From: Adineta vaga
Taxonomy: Eukaryota > Rotifera
DNA length: 64,000 bases
Reading direction: 5' to 3'
Assembly (NCBI GenBank): GCA_021613535.1
Contig: CP075497.1
Location: forward strand, 2,480,001 to 2,544,000
Part shown: positions 25,550 through 37,376 of the stretch, piece by piece
How positions within the stretch are numbered: the first letter of the stretch is position 1
Layout: the number at the start of each line of letters is the position of its first letter
Made by a program: the position numbers and the translations under genes
Notes under the pieces: model-generated
Database searches by the model: none
The model's input: only the letters and a program-made list of their open reading frames with translations
What the model was told of the DNA's origin: nothing

Positions 25550-26267
25550 GTCATATCTAGAAATAGAATATTTGTCTAATGGAAGAGAAAGAAAAGAAGG
25601 GAAGTAATATCCTTGTCCTTCGTCATACCACCGTCAACCGATGATAATAAAGAATGAAAGATCTTTATCGTCGGTTGCTTTTTTCTAGGGATGTTATAAA
25701 CATGTCTATTGGAAAGTTCAACTGACGAGCAATTCTTCCTGTTATGTTCATTCATTTTTTTTTCTCTCTTTATTGTCCATATGCACGAACGAAACAATGA
25801 CCCAGAAAATGAATAAAAAACACGAATCAAATTCAACTTCTAGATGTCGCTAAATCACTTTTATCTGATTGGTTCCATCACGAAAATGATGATTATCCAT
25901 CTATAAATTGAATTGAATTTTCATTTTTTCCAGAAAACTCTTGTATGTGATACTTGCAAGTGTCAGAGAGAATTACTCAAGATTTCAAATATATTTTGCA
26001 ATAACAGTTGTTCTATTTTGTTTATTCCCACTTTCAATGAATCTCAAGTTGACTGCGTATGATTATACATGAGTCAGATGTTTCTTTTTGACAGATTTAT
26101 ATTTATAGAAATTCAAGATATTTTGGGAATTTATCACGAATGTATTCAACCTTTCGTAAGTCGTCATTTGGTATTATTGGTATTGCACAATCATAATACA
26201 ATACCATTTGTTGAATCTACTTTTGATATAAAATGACTATGAAAAGAACACTTGTGTACTTATAGGA
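25550..26267. other. Divergent promoter region, afadin / deoxynucleoside kinase
   Basis: About 720 nt between two start codons pointing apart. A minus-strand frame (25576-25836) has no domain and ends upstream of the afadin start, so I take it as 5' UTR. Nothing else is recognisable. Confidence 0.5.
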
Positions 26268-27259
26268 ATGATTGAATCGCGTATTGCCCAAATGATCAGT
26301 TTATCAAAAAAGAAATATACTGTTAGTTATTTGTTTTGTTGAAAATTTGAAATCATATTTCTTTTGTATAGATTGCCATAGAAGGAAATATAGGTTCAGG
26401 GTAAGTTGAAGATGATTGTAATAAGATCAACGATATTGAAGATTGATATTCAGAAAAAGTACTGTACTCAACTATCTTTCCAAATCATCGTTATTTGATG
26501 TAAGAAGTCTACAAATTTCATTTTTTCCCTACTAATTTTATAATGTGATATATCAGATTGTTGCGGAACCAATTGAAACTTGGACCAATTTCAAAGGCAA
26601 TAATCTTCTTGTAAGGAATTTCAATATATGATGAAATAATTCCATCGATGCATTGATCCTAGGCGATGCTTTATAATGATCCGCATCGATGGGGTTTTAC
26701 ATTCCAAACTAATGTTCAAATGTCACTCTTAAAATTACATTCACAACCATCGAAAGCACCAGTAAAAGTGATGGAAAGATCGATATATAGTGCAAGATAT
26801 TGTTTCGTAGAGAATCTTTATAAAAAGTATGATTTTGATTTTTGTAAAAATCTTTTCATTAAATTTCTTTTTTTAGTAAAATTTTACAAAATGTTGAATA
26901 TGAAATTCTAAACGATTGGTTTCAAGTGTTAACGTCGAATGATTCTTGTCATCTTGATCTAATTGGTATATAAGTTCTATTCATCATTCTGCTCTTATTG
27001 TGTTTTGTTTTGTTTTCGTTTAGTTTATCTTCGTACATCGCCAGAAACATGTCTTGAACGTATTAAAACTCGCAATCGACCCGAAGAACATTCCATTACT
27101 CTTGATTATCTATATCAATTACATGATCGTCATGAAGAATGGCTTTCATCTCAAACTCGAACAATGAAAGCACCTGTTCTTATCGTTGATGCTGAACAAG
27201 CCGAAGAAGATGTGTACAGTGAAACAAACGCACATCTGATGAATCTTGTTTCATGTTAA
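26268..27259 (+). CDS. dNK: Deoxynucleoside kinase (dNK/TK2 family)
   Basis: Phosphorylates deoxynucleosides in the salvage pathway. Six or so short introns interrupt it. The P-loop GNIGSGKST is assembled across the intron at 26401-26453. PIETWTNF follows, then the substrate-binding region (WGFTFQTNVQMSLLK) and an ER(S) box, MERSIYSARYCFVENL. YLRTSPETCLERIKTRNRPE holds the LID arginines, and LDYLYQLHDRHEEWL is the conserved helix after it. The start at 26268 leaves little room for a mitochondrial presequence, so the cytosol or nucleus is more likely, unless an upstream exon exists (an acceptor-like TTATAG directly precedes the ATG). It ends tail to tail with MEIOB, 51 nt apart. Confidence 0.9.
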
Positions 27260-27310
27260 ATGTTTATTATACATATAGGTTTTGTGTTATTGTATAAAAA
27301 AAAACGATGT

Positions 27311-29553
27311 TTATTCATCATCATCCATGGATGATGGTAAATATTCCCGAGGAAATATACAGGCAATTCGAATAATTGGTTTTGTATAATTTGAACTATT
27401 TTTAATCTGAAATGAATAATGAGGAATACAAATTTCAATGAAAAGGAAATTACTTGAATGCCAAATCGTAGTTTTTCAAGTAAATATGTCCATTTAAGTT
27501 TGGTTTTTTGTTCATCCGTCATCAGAATAAATTCATCGACCTTAGATGATTTCATTTAGTAAATAAGAATGATTAGGATGAAAATTCTTTCTTACTGAAC
27601 ATTTGAGCAGTTTTCTTGCAATATCATCACCTAATTTAACATTTGTGATTGTTCCTGTTTGATCAGTTAGATGAACATTTAAATAAAATGATTCTTTAGT
27701 TGAAAGATTTTCCTGTTCTAATAATTTCATACGACATTCAGCTTCTGAACATTCATTTAATCCATTACTCTCTCGAATTGATCGATTACAAAAAATACTA
27801 AAGAAACGTTCGTAAATAATCAAAATAAATTTTCTTTTACCATTTTTTTGTAATCACTTGATTTAATGGACCATCAAGGTCGAAATGACTTAAAAAACAT
27901 TGAACAATAAATGTATCATTACTGTCCTCATCAAATAGATATTGTTTTAATTCATGAATTGTTACAACTGTTGCTTGAATTGCTAAAAACAGAAAGATAG
28001 TCAGTTAGTCTGTGTTATTTATTCCTCATTTTTCTTACAATTGAAACCGCCATCCATAGCAACATTGAGTAAATCATCGATCGGAATCGATCGCATTGAT
28101 TCGTACAATTGAGCAGATTCATTTGTATCTAAAAAGATTCTATTTATAAAATATTCTCGATAGGATTTATACGGGGGTGAAAAGCAAATGTGATATTAAT
28201 GGATCGATTGATATTTTCACATGTGTTTATACTTACGAATGGTATATATATTCTAGTGACTTTTCCTCAGTAGGAAAGCACGTCTGGAATAGATTAATCG
28301 ATTTCGAGAAAACAAACCTTCCGAAGAATTTGTGTTTTAACGAAAGTAAATCATACCTGGATTAATAGTAAATAAACTTTGACGTGTTGCAGTTAATCCA
28401 TAAACTTTTCGATATTCATCATAACGAACACGTAATCCAACACAAAAGATAATATGTTCTTCGGGTATCCATCGTTGAGCAAACTAACAATCGAATTTGA
28501 AATCATCAAAAAGAAATTGATCGAATTACTTTAATTTGTTCACTATCCCAAAATGTTAACCAAACTCCAGTTGTTTGTCCATCAAACAATAAGACTTCTA
28601 ATAACTGTTTTTCTTCATTATCATAATCTGTTTCACGCTGTCGTCGTGTTCGGATCGTTTTCAATGCACCAATCTATCGCAGCACACTCAAATAAAAAGA
28701 AATTTGTTATTTTATTTCTCTACCTGTTGTACACCAGCTAGAACATTAATTCCATTCGTTTTCTTAACTAATTCTTCACCATGAGTTACAATTTGTGCTA
28801 AGGTATAATAATCATTTCCCGCACGACAAGGTACACAAGCCAGAAATTCATATTGTGTCGCTTTTGGACCTTCGATCTTTTCCATATATGACTTTTCATT
28901 CAATGTAAGTTCAAATGAACTAAAAATAAACCATTCGAAATTTGAAATAAACCTCTGATAGAAACAAAAACATACAATGGTGTCCATGGTGTATAAGTAT
29001 TTGCTCGTTCTTCTGATTTAGGTTTTATAACTGGATAATGAATTGCAACTAATACAAACCAGTTTATAGATATGTCTTTTGAATCAAATTGAAATCTTCT
29101 TACCAACATCACCAATTGTAAATTTACTACTAATAATAATTAAATCCTTTGGTGGAAGCCAATAAGCAACATTAATAAAATCTTTAACTGAATCTCGAAA
29201 TGTAAAATTCAATACACTTCTTTGATGACGATCATCTATTTTCAAACAAGTAAACTAAATCAAAATCAAGAATAATTGTCTCATACTTCCTTCAAATGTT
29301 CGCATTTCTACTTTCCCAATCACAATTCCATACATAATCTTTGAACGATAAGATTCGATTTTTATTTCATCGCAACAACGAACAAAACTTACACCATCGA
29401 TTAGACCTGGATTACTCGATGATAATGTATTTAATTTAATCACTCGTTGATAGATTGTTCATACTCCTATTCGATCATAAATAACAAGAAGAAATTTTGC
29501 AATCAACTTACCATCGTAATTAATCGTTCTTCATTGAAATCAATATGAAACAT
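27311..29553 (-). CDS. MEIOB: MEIOB, meiosis-specific OB-fold ssDNA-binding protein
   Basis: MEIOB is an RPA1 paralogue that works with SPATA22 in meiotic recombination. Diagnostic pieces are YGIVIGKVEMRTFEG joined by splicing to HQRSVLNFTFRDSVKDFINV and AYWLPP (N-terminal OB fold, 29.1-29.4 kb); NDYYTLAQIVTHGEEL and INVLAGVQQIGALKTIRT (28.6-28.85 kb, second OB fold); WLTFWDSEQIKFAQRWIPEE (28.5 kb); and a late OB fold with LTDQTGTITNVKLGDDIARK (27.6 kb). The order and spacing follow animal MEIOB rather than RPA1. The DBD-C zinc cysteines are only partly kept (CNRS, CSEAEC). The stop at 27311 is clear. The 5' end is not: the M at 29553 joins to the next exon only with an unusual donor or acceptor, so the first exon is provisional. 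Confidence 0.82.
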
Positions 29554-29964
29554 TATTCATTGACTAGTCAGATTGAACGATTGTTATCGAGGTCAAAATT
29601 ATACGATTGGATCATTTGATTTCAAACTAATATATCATCGATTCGTTATAATAGAGATATTGAAGTCTTAAAACTTGTATTTTAATCAAAGATCATCTAT
29701 GAAAGCTCTCTATGTTTATTGATCGTCTTTCGTGAAAAAATAATGACAAGAAAAAGAAATAAATCACTACACACTACATCTATTTATACATAATACAGTT
29801 GTTCAAATAAAAAAAGGAGAGAAAAAAAACTTCACTGAAATAATAGAAACTTTAATCGTTAGCATCTGAAAGATTGTGGTTTTTTTTTAAATAAAGACTT
29901 CACTGATTTGTTTGGTTTTTCAAAAACATTACGAAAGAATTGAGAAAAGGGCTTCGATTATATT
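29554..29964. other. Intergenic spacer
   Basis: About 410 nt between the MEIOB 5' end and the cyclin-like stop. It is A/T-rich, probably the cyclin-like 3' UTR and the MEIOB promoter. No feature is recognised. Confidence 0.5.
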
Positions 29965-31713
29965 CTAGGCAACTGCTATCATATCTTGTCTTGATCGAGT
30001 TTGACGACGTTCCATAACTTGTTTACCGAATCGTTTCGCAGCGAGAACAGCACGAACAGTTAATCTCATCGGTTGTTTTTGTTCCGGTTGATCATTAAAT
30101 GGTTTTCGAGGTGTATCATTCGATGTACGTGATAAATTATTTGGAATTGGATTCAATAATGGTGTTGTTTGTGTAACAGTAACATGTGAATGTGGTGTAA
30201 AATAAGATTGTTCAATAATACGTCGTTGTTGGGAAACAAGTGATCGCATACCTACTGCTATTTGTCGATTTACCATTGAACCTTGAACAAATTCTCGACA
30301 GAATTTTTTCACATGATTAAGATTGAAATTCATTTCATGATGACATTCATCGTTATATAACTTTGTTGCATACTAAAATTAACAAGAGAAAATTATTTTC
30401 AAGAGTATTGAACATTTATCTTATACGAAATAATGATTGGCTCGATCTGTTGGTTCACTGGGCATGTCAGCAACAATCATTGCAATATAACCAGCAAGAC
30501 CAAGAACTAATTCCACTGGATAAGTACATGTCCATAAGACATAATTTAAATGTGGAATATCAGAACGAATATGACGCATAAATTTAAGTGAAAGAACAAG
30601 TACAGAAGTAGCAAGAAGTGATGCATTGAAACAACTTGCCCATGATTGAATACATGCCACATGAATAAATAAATTGCTCAATGCTCGAATCTGTTCAGAT
30701 CAAAGAAAATCAATTGTAAAGAAAAACTAACGAAGATATTATTTACTTTAGGTTCATTTAATTTACATGTTTCAGTTGAATTTAATTCTAAGAATAATTC
30801 AACGAATTCTTGTGGTAATGCTAATTGAAAATCGAAATTAAGTTCAGCAAATAAATGTCGAACTATATGACCAATATCACGTGGATCAAATGCATTTGCT
30901 GAATATCGAGAATATTCTTCCAACTAAAACTTCATTTTCAAGTGATAATTTGAACAAATCCGTTTTCCTTACTTTCACTTGTATACGATTATGAAATTTG
31001 GCAACAAGAATAAAATAACCCATTGCACGTAATTGATAATCTCGATCATAATGACCACGTAATGTATCTCGTGCATCGAGAAGTCGAACACAATGTTGAG
31101 CAACTTCTTCTTTCATATGATTTTTACGCTAAAGAAAATCTCTTTTCAAAGACAAATTACAATGATAAAAATATACTTGTATTCCAATTAGCCAATTCAC
31201 AATCGATTGACGCCATATAAGACTAACTGCTGAACGTTGTAAGACAGTTCGAAGCCAGAGAACACTAAAATTTAATGTATGTGATTGTCGTGCTTCAAGT
31301 AACTGTTGAGAAGAGAAAAAAAATAGGATTTGAGTAAATTGTTTCTAATTATGAAGACACACCTACGAGAAGAGTATTTGTATGTTCAAATAAATATTGA
31401 TGAAGACCAACGCGTTGAATACGTGATGCATGTGTTTGATAATCAGTTGATGTTGATGAAATTGGTTCCAAAGTATCCGAAAGAACTAGTTGAAAATGGA
31501 TGAAAAGAAATATTTTTGATCGAAATTAAAAAAACAAATTTACAATTGTAACAAAATATCGTTGATTGAAGAGGTCGTTGAATTGCCGACAAGGTATTGT
31601 TATTGTATGGACTCTAAGAAATCGAATTCATTTGAATAAAATTTTAAATTAGAAAGAAAATGATTTACATCCCCAGTTGAACTAGGTACTAATTGATTTC
31701 GGTCGTCTCCCAT
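29965..31713 (-). CDS. Divergent cyclin-fold protein
   Basis: Starts MGDDRNQLVPSSTGD at 31713, with several short introns. The cyclin box is seen as WRQSIVNWLIGIQRK, then VRLLDARDTLRGHYDRDYQL, RAMGYFILVAKF, RDIGHIVRHLFAELNFDFQL and LPQEFVELFLEL. The second cyclin fold begins IRALSNLFIHVACIQSW and runs through LLATSVLVLSLKF. The Arg of the first helix and the Lys of the AAK motif (here VAKF) are kept. The Glu that contacts the CDK in A/B cyclins appears as Val in my alignment. The tail after 30330 (RRIIEQSYFTPHSH, QVMERRQTRSRQDMIAVA) is basic and unordered. No destruction box is evident in the first 70 residues. It could be a fast-evolving cyclin that binds a CDK weakly or not at all. Confidence 0.62.
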
Positions 31714-32589
31714 GCGATGCGAATGATGTGTGATGATTTGTATTTGTCTATCTCAAAAAGAAATCAGATGACAACGAATGAAGAAATAGGAAAACGAATG
31801 GAATATATTCTCTCTATTTTTTTTTGTTTTCCTTGCCTTTCGCCTTCGACTACAGAATATACATATGCACATTTCCACATCGATAGTCGTTGATTTATAC
31901 CTAGATTGTACGAGAGGACAATTCACATTCGTTTGAGAGAAAACATACTGTTTATGTATATATATAGTCATCATCGAAATATATATATATCATTTCGTTT
32001 CTTTGTCGTTTATAGACAGATAACAATAGTGAGCATGTGACTGATATAGATTGTTTTTCAGCAACATAAAATAAATATCTTATATTGTGTACGCTTTAAA
32101 CTGTGTTCAAAATAGCTCTTATCAAAATCTCTAAATTGCAGTTATCTTCATATTGGGAGGATATTTTCAATACAATAACACTTTGAAAGATTTTTCTTCA
32201 TAAATTACTGATACAAAATGTTCATTATATCTGATCACTACTATTTTCTTTTTTCGTGAGTATTTCTTTCGATACAGAACCTACGATAATCTTATTCAAA
32301 TTGATTGTACGAGAAATATGATTGATTGTATTATGATCGGGAAATTATGAACGAAGTTTTGAAACATCCTGAGTCGCCGCTAGCAAGCTGGACAAAATGT
32401 ATACGACATGTTATACAATAGATGTCGTTTTTCTTCTGAGACATGGTTCGACAAGAACCAATAGTATATTTTAACGTTGAAAGAATCAAGTGAATCTTTG
32501 ACCGGTCGTCTCGTCTCGTCAATACTTGTCACTTGTCAGTGAGTAACTGAATCTTCCGATTCCGACAATCAGTTTGAAAATAAATCAAT
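31714..32589. other. Divergent promoter region, cyclin-like / TMEM39
   Basis: About 880 nt between start codons pointing apart. Contains an ATAT run near 31977-31991. No coding exon or RNA gene is recognised; frames at 31693-31974 and 32331-32522 look like chance. Confidence 0.5.
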
Positions 32590-33825
32590 ATGCATCAACG
32601 GAATACTCATCTCCATACACCGACAACATATGTATCATCATCACGTTCGACTAATGTTCAACATCATGATCCAACAAATGCTCGTCTTGTTACTTTTTGT
32701 TCAACATCATCGAGATCTTCATCTATGTCAACAACATCAACAAATGATATCGAACATCTTTATGTTCCTCGTCCACCAATTGAATCTGATTTCATATTTG
32801 AATCCTGTCTTATCATATTCAAAATGATCTCTCTTTTCTTACAACATTTATTAATCTATAAATCTGATAAATGGATAGCTCCTTATGCTTCACCAACAGA
32901 TTCTTTTATACATTGGTTTCGTATAGATTATTATATTATTGGAATATCAATTATATTCTGTATATCTTTTCAAGAAAAGTTCTTTACTCTTCGAATATTA
33001 ATTAATATCATTGCATTTATTTATTCATATTGGTTTTATTCATGGAAATATGTTTTAGTATTTACTTATCCACTTGTTTGTTCTTTATTGGTTTATCATG
33101 ATCAAAATTTGAAACTAAATAAATCACAACAAACATCAATTTCATCGAATACATTACCAGGACATTGGTGTTCATCAAATGCTTATGATCTTCGTTATGA
33201 AACCGATTGTCTTCGTAGTGATTTCAATCAACGTATTCGACATATACTTTTTTCATCGTTTCTCTCCTTCTACTACATTTGTATTGTTCCATTAGCATTT
33301 TGTGATACACATTACATTCGTCTTGATATTGTTCTTCTTCTTCAATTTGATTTAAGTTTATTTCTCAGTTTAATCATGATTTATACAAGTCATTATTTAC
33401 CTCTGGAATTGTTAACTGTTCTTCATCGTAATGGCAAACATCTTGGTTCATGGCAATGTTTACCAACTCATAATCATCCATCGATGATTTCATTATGGGA
33501 TGAAAAAAATCAAACAGCATATGAACCAAATTCTCTTGTGAAATATAAACGACAAATCTATCGTTCATCAAATTCGTCTTCAACTGTTGCCGAACCGGGT
33601 AATACGTATCATACACGTTTTGCAATTCTATTTAGTCGACCATTGATTTTTCCGTTAATTTTATGTTCAATAGAAGTAATACTTTTCATTTCTCAACTTC
33701 TATTTCTTTGTATTGATCAACGTTGGTTTATACTTGTGTCACAGATGGTTTTGTTTCTTATGAATACATATACCATTCGAAATACGACACGTGATATGTA
33801 TCTACTCTATTTAGTGTATTGTTGA
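32590..33825 (+). CDS. TMEM39: TMEM39-family ER membrane protein (intronless)
   Basis: A 411-residue frame without introns, unusual among its neighbours. After a Ser/Thr-rich N-terminus come about eight hydrophobic segments in two groups (residues about 75-170 and 205-270, then 340-400). Family landmarks are HWCSSNAYDLRYETDCLR, DFNQRIRHILFSSFLSFYYI, VPLAFCDTHY, LLTVLHRNGKHLGSWQC, LVKYKRQIYRS and HTRFAILFSRPL. In animals TMEM39A acts in the ER in trafficking and control of autophagy lipids. The length is slightly short of the usual 480-490, from a shorter N-terminus and C-terminus. The single exon could reflect an old retrocopy; no poly-A tract or target-site duplication remains visible. Confidence 0.88.
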   Translation: MHQRNTHLHTPTTYVSSSRSTNVQHHDPTNARLVTFCSTSSRSSSMSTTSTNDIEHLYVPRPPIESDFIFESCLIIFKMISLFLQHLLIYKSDKWIAPYASPTDSFIHWFRIDYYIIGISIIFCISFQEKFFTLRILINIIAFIYSYWFYSWKYVLVFTYPLVCSLLVYHDQNLKLNKSQQTSISSNTLPGHWCSSNAYDLRYETDCLRSDFNQRIRHILFSSFLSFYYICIVPLAFCDTHYIRLDIVLLLQFDLSLFLSLIMIYTSHYLPLELLTVLHRNGKHLGSWQCLPTHNHPSMISLWDEKNQTAYEPNSLVKYKRQIYRSSNSSSTVAEPGNTYHTRFAILFSRPLIFPLILCSIEVILFISQLLFLCIDQRWFILVSQMVLFLMNTYTIRNTTRDMYLLYLVYC

Positions 33826-34452
33826 GAATGATTAATGAAAATTATGTTATTTTGTGTTCTTTTTTAGTTTGTGTATTTGACATTATGTCATAGTTCATCT
33901 TTATTCAAACCATGATCGACTAAAATAGTACATTATAGTAAAATATCCTTGTACAGATTGATTAACAGTTTGCTGTCCATAGAATAGAGAATAAATTGCT
34001 ATCTGTATCCGGATTGGTTAACAGGGATAGCTAACCAGATATAAGGAGTGCTTTTCTTTACAATCAATATCTCGAATGATTCGTGGTATTGTGTCGATAG
34101 ATCGAAGATACTCTATAAGATATTTCAAATGAAAGTGTATTCTGTATAGTCAATAGTGAATTAATCAAGTCCTGAATGATCTATTCTTAGTTCTATTAGA
34201 TTTTAGCCGAAATATTAATAAAATGTCCTCGTATTACTATTCGAGTCGATCAGTGCGTTTGAATCATTTTTGAATAACTGACTATAAGCGTATTCTTAGT
34301 ACATTGTTAATGTAACAGTCGTATGTTTCTGTAAAATTGTGTGAAATCAATTTGTTTTATATTGATTCAGATAAACAAAGCAAGAAAGAAAACCCAATAG
34401 GATTTGAAATGAATCTCAAGTCTTCTTTTATTTGTTTTTTCTAGATATCATC
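33826..34452. other. Intergenic spacer
   Basis: About 630 nt. It holds the TMEM39 3' end and the DCTN2 promoter. A T-rich TTTTTTCTAG acceptor-like tract sits just before the DCTN2 ATG (34435-34444), suggesting a 5' UTR intron or trans-splice site. A small inverted repeat, TGGTTA/TAACCA, lies near 34015-34043. Confidence 0.45.
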
Positions 34453-36204
34453 ATGATGAAAAAACTTGATTACGTTAATCTACCAGGAATTGTAAGATGT
34501 ACAAAAAGAAAAAGTCATTGAATTTTGAATCAAATTTTATAGGCAAATGATCAACCGGATTGTTTCGAAACACCTGATTATCCAATAAACGAACAAAGTA
34601 ATGAAGTTGGTTATGATAATTCCGAAGCTGTGAATCAATTCGATATCAATACAAAAGAAGCTCATGATGCATTTAATGGAAAATATCTTAATGGTAAAGT
34701 TGCAAGTAAGTCGAAACAATTCTATGAATCTTTAATAGATAAATCATTGTTTTTTTTCAGATTTTTCTGACAATGCATCTAAAGCTCGTGGTTATGTTCA
34801 ACATGGAATTTATCAAAATGTAAATATTTTCTTATCAAGACTAAAACAACTTCTTTTATTTATTTCTATAGCACGCTGAACATGAGCCAGAAACACCTAT
34901 CGAACGTTATAAACGTTTAATGTGTGAATTACAAGAATTAGAAGAAGAATTCAATCAAGTGAATCTCCTTACAAAATCTCGTTTTCATTTTTCTTGATCT
35001 ATTCAATATTCTAGACAACAAAAGAAGATTTAAATAAAGAAGAAAGTGAAAATTTAAATGCACTTGTTAAACATATCCAACAATTACAAGAACATACATC
35101 AAAAGTATATAGTGCAAAATTTCTCTTAAATGAACGTGATACAAGGTTTGTACGAATAATTTATACTTTACTTTGAACAGATTTTCTTTTGTAAAAATCA
35201 ATTTTAGTTCATTGTTAACAAAATTAGCTGCATCGAAACAAGAAGCTAAACAAACCAATGGAGGACAGAAGACTTCTGATACATTCAAATTATATATTAA
35301 TCCAGCAACAGCGGCAACTGTTGGAAGTTCATCAACATCGGCTCTTCAAGTATGAATCTTTTCTTTCAAATCGATGGTTAATTAAAGATTGAATATTTAG
35401 CTTTCGGATCTCGAACAAAAAGTATCGAAACTTGAAAATCTAATTGGTCTCAATGACCAACAATCAGTAAGAAAAATCTCTTCTATTTATTCTTTCATAT
35501 TCTATTTCTTTCCTTTTCTTTCTTAGATCGAATCGAAAACTTTATTAGTAAATCGATTGATTTAATATGATTCTTTTATTAAAAGACACCGTTTTCTTCT
35601 TTCAGAATTCACTTGAACAATTAACAACACGTGTTAATTTACTTGATGGAACAAATATTGATCATATTGATATGAAATTAACCAATGTTCTTACTCGTTT
35701 AAATACTATTAATGAAAAAAAAACAACTGTTGATGAACAAGATAAACAGAGCAAAGTAAGAAGCTTGCGAATTTTATTCAACAAAAAAAAAATTTCGAAA
35801 TTTTAGGCTGTTGAACTATTCGATATGATGTCACGTTGGGAAACAATGGCAGCTAATTTACCCATTATTCAACAGCGTTTAATTGCTCTTAATGAACTTC
35901 ATCAACAAGGTAAAAAAATAAATTTCTCAAAGAAAATATGAATCTCTCTGTTTCTTCCAGCTTTTCAATTTAGTACCGCACTTTCGCATTATGAAGCTGA
36001 ACAACAAGCATTAAAAACATCACTTGATACGAATGATCAACTTTTAAAACAAGTAAAGAATCTGGTCATCGTCTTTTTTTTATATCAATTTTGAATTTAA
36101 TTTAGTTAAAAACAACATTTGATTCGAATCTCGACTCGCTTAAAAGTCAACTGAATAATATCGATCAAAAATTAGGAGCAAGTGCAAATTCGAAAAAGAA
36201 ATAA
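34453..36204 (+). CDS. DCTN2: Dynactin subunit 2 (dynamitin, p50)
   Basis: Part of the dynactin shoulder that couples cargo to dynein. About ten exons with introns of about 50-70 nt. The N-terminus MMKKLDYVNLPGIANDQPD with CFETPDYP matches the conserved dynactin-binding start of the family (YADLPGIA..PDVYET). FSDNASKARGYVQHGIYQN, TPIERYKRLMCELQELEEEF and three heptad-rich coiled coils follow (35.0-35.15, 35.6-35.75, 35.8-36.2 kb). It ends LGASANSKKK. A poly-A signal AATAAA is at about 36354. Length is somewhat below the usual 400 residues. Exons read through in frame. Confidence 0.88.
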
Positions 36205-36816
36205 ACGATGCATATATTCATGTGTAAATCATACGAACTTTATTCTCTTCTACTGTTTTTCTTTTTGGTGGTGCATCAGATAGTTCATTCTGGTTCTTTT
36301 ATTTGGCATTTGTAATCACATATATTTTATTATTCATCGGTTGACGTTTTTTCCAATAAAATGTGAAGGGATGTTATTGAGAATAAAATCAATCTTTCCA
36401 TCTCGTATTCGATAGAAATATTTGACTTTACTGATGAGTTTTACAAAGAATTCAGTTCATAATTAAGCTATATGATTTTAACCTTATCTCTATAACTAAA
36501 TCAAGTATTCTATGATGGTTCTTCATAACTGTCAGATACTAAATAAAACGATTCTCTCTCTTTATTTAATTCTGTCAGTCGATTAAGATCGATATATTCT
36601 TCGCCATTTCTATGTAAAGAACTGAAAAATTATATATATCATACTATCTGTGAAACGTTCACATTTCCCTTGATTTGATTTGTTCGTGTCATCCGACGAA
36701 AGATATTTCGTCAAGAAAGAAGCAAAGTAATGATATCTGTTATAATATAATCAGTCATAAATGAACATCATCAAACTATTACCTCGATCTATTTGTTTTT
36801 CTCTTTTCTCTCTCTC

Positions 36817-36824
36817 TATAAATA
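36817..36824 (+). promoter_or_regulatory. TATA box of small secreted peptide gene
   Basis: TATAAATA behind a CT-rich tract; expected start of transcription about 30 nt downstream (near 36848). A 5' UTR intron 36890-36943 (GTAAGT..TTTCAG) follows, 18 nt before the start codon. Confidence 0.65.
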
Positions 36825-36961
36825 CCGTCGAATTTCGCTAAAATAAACATACAGCATCATACAATCTTCGCGAATTCATTTCTAACTCTGTAAGTGATGT
36901 TTTTTTATATCCCATGGATTAGATATGGATTTTGTATTTTCAGTCTGCAATAGAACCAATC

Positions 36962-37247
36962 ATGTCATCTATTGTCAACTATCTTTTATTTGTCTTGGTG
37001 TTATTGTGTACCAGTGGCTTCTTACAAGAAGGTTTGTGAACATATCTTTTCGTCCGTAATTTATCTAATGTATTACGAATATTTTCAGTTGTTGGTCAAT
37101 GGGGTTGGAGAGGTTCAAGACGCGAAGTGCGTCATGAATTTCGCGAACACAGATGGCGAGAAAACCGATGGTCTCGTAAGTATTATCTGTCTTATATCAA
37201 TAATAATCCATAATATCTCTCTGATTTAGGCGGTCCACGATGGTGGT
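36962..37247 (+). CDS. Small secreted Trp/Arg-rich peptide, unrecognised
   Basis: Three coding exons (36962-37031, 37089-37175, 37228-37247), each with clean GT..AG ends, join in frame into 58 residues. The first 20 or so (MSSIVNYLLFVLVLLCTSG) form a strong signal peptide. The remaining part, about 35 residues, has ten Arg, two His, four Glu and six Trp, no Cys, and repeats of R-W/W-R type (QWGWRGSRREVRHEF, REHRWRENRWS, ending GPRWW). Estimated net charge is about +6. There is no dibasic-plus-Gly site typical of amidated neuropeptides. TATA box, 5' UTR intron and poly-A signal make a complete small gene. Its composition resembles linear cationic Trp-rich host-defence peptides, but that is inference from composition only. 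Confidence 0.75.
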
Positions 37248-37370
37248 AAATCATTTTCTTCTGAAACGAAATATAATATCAATGAAAAATTTTTCTGTGA
37301 TGAAATTAATAATTTTTTCTAATTTTAACTTCAAATGTATGATGTCGTAATATACTGTCTCTTTCAGTTC

Positions 37371-37376
37371 AATAAA
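37371..37376 (+). terminator. Polyadenylation signal of peptide gene
   Basis: AATAAA 124 nt after the stop codon. Confidence 0.6.
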
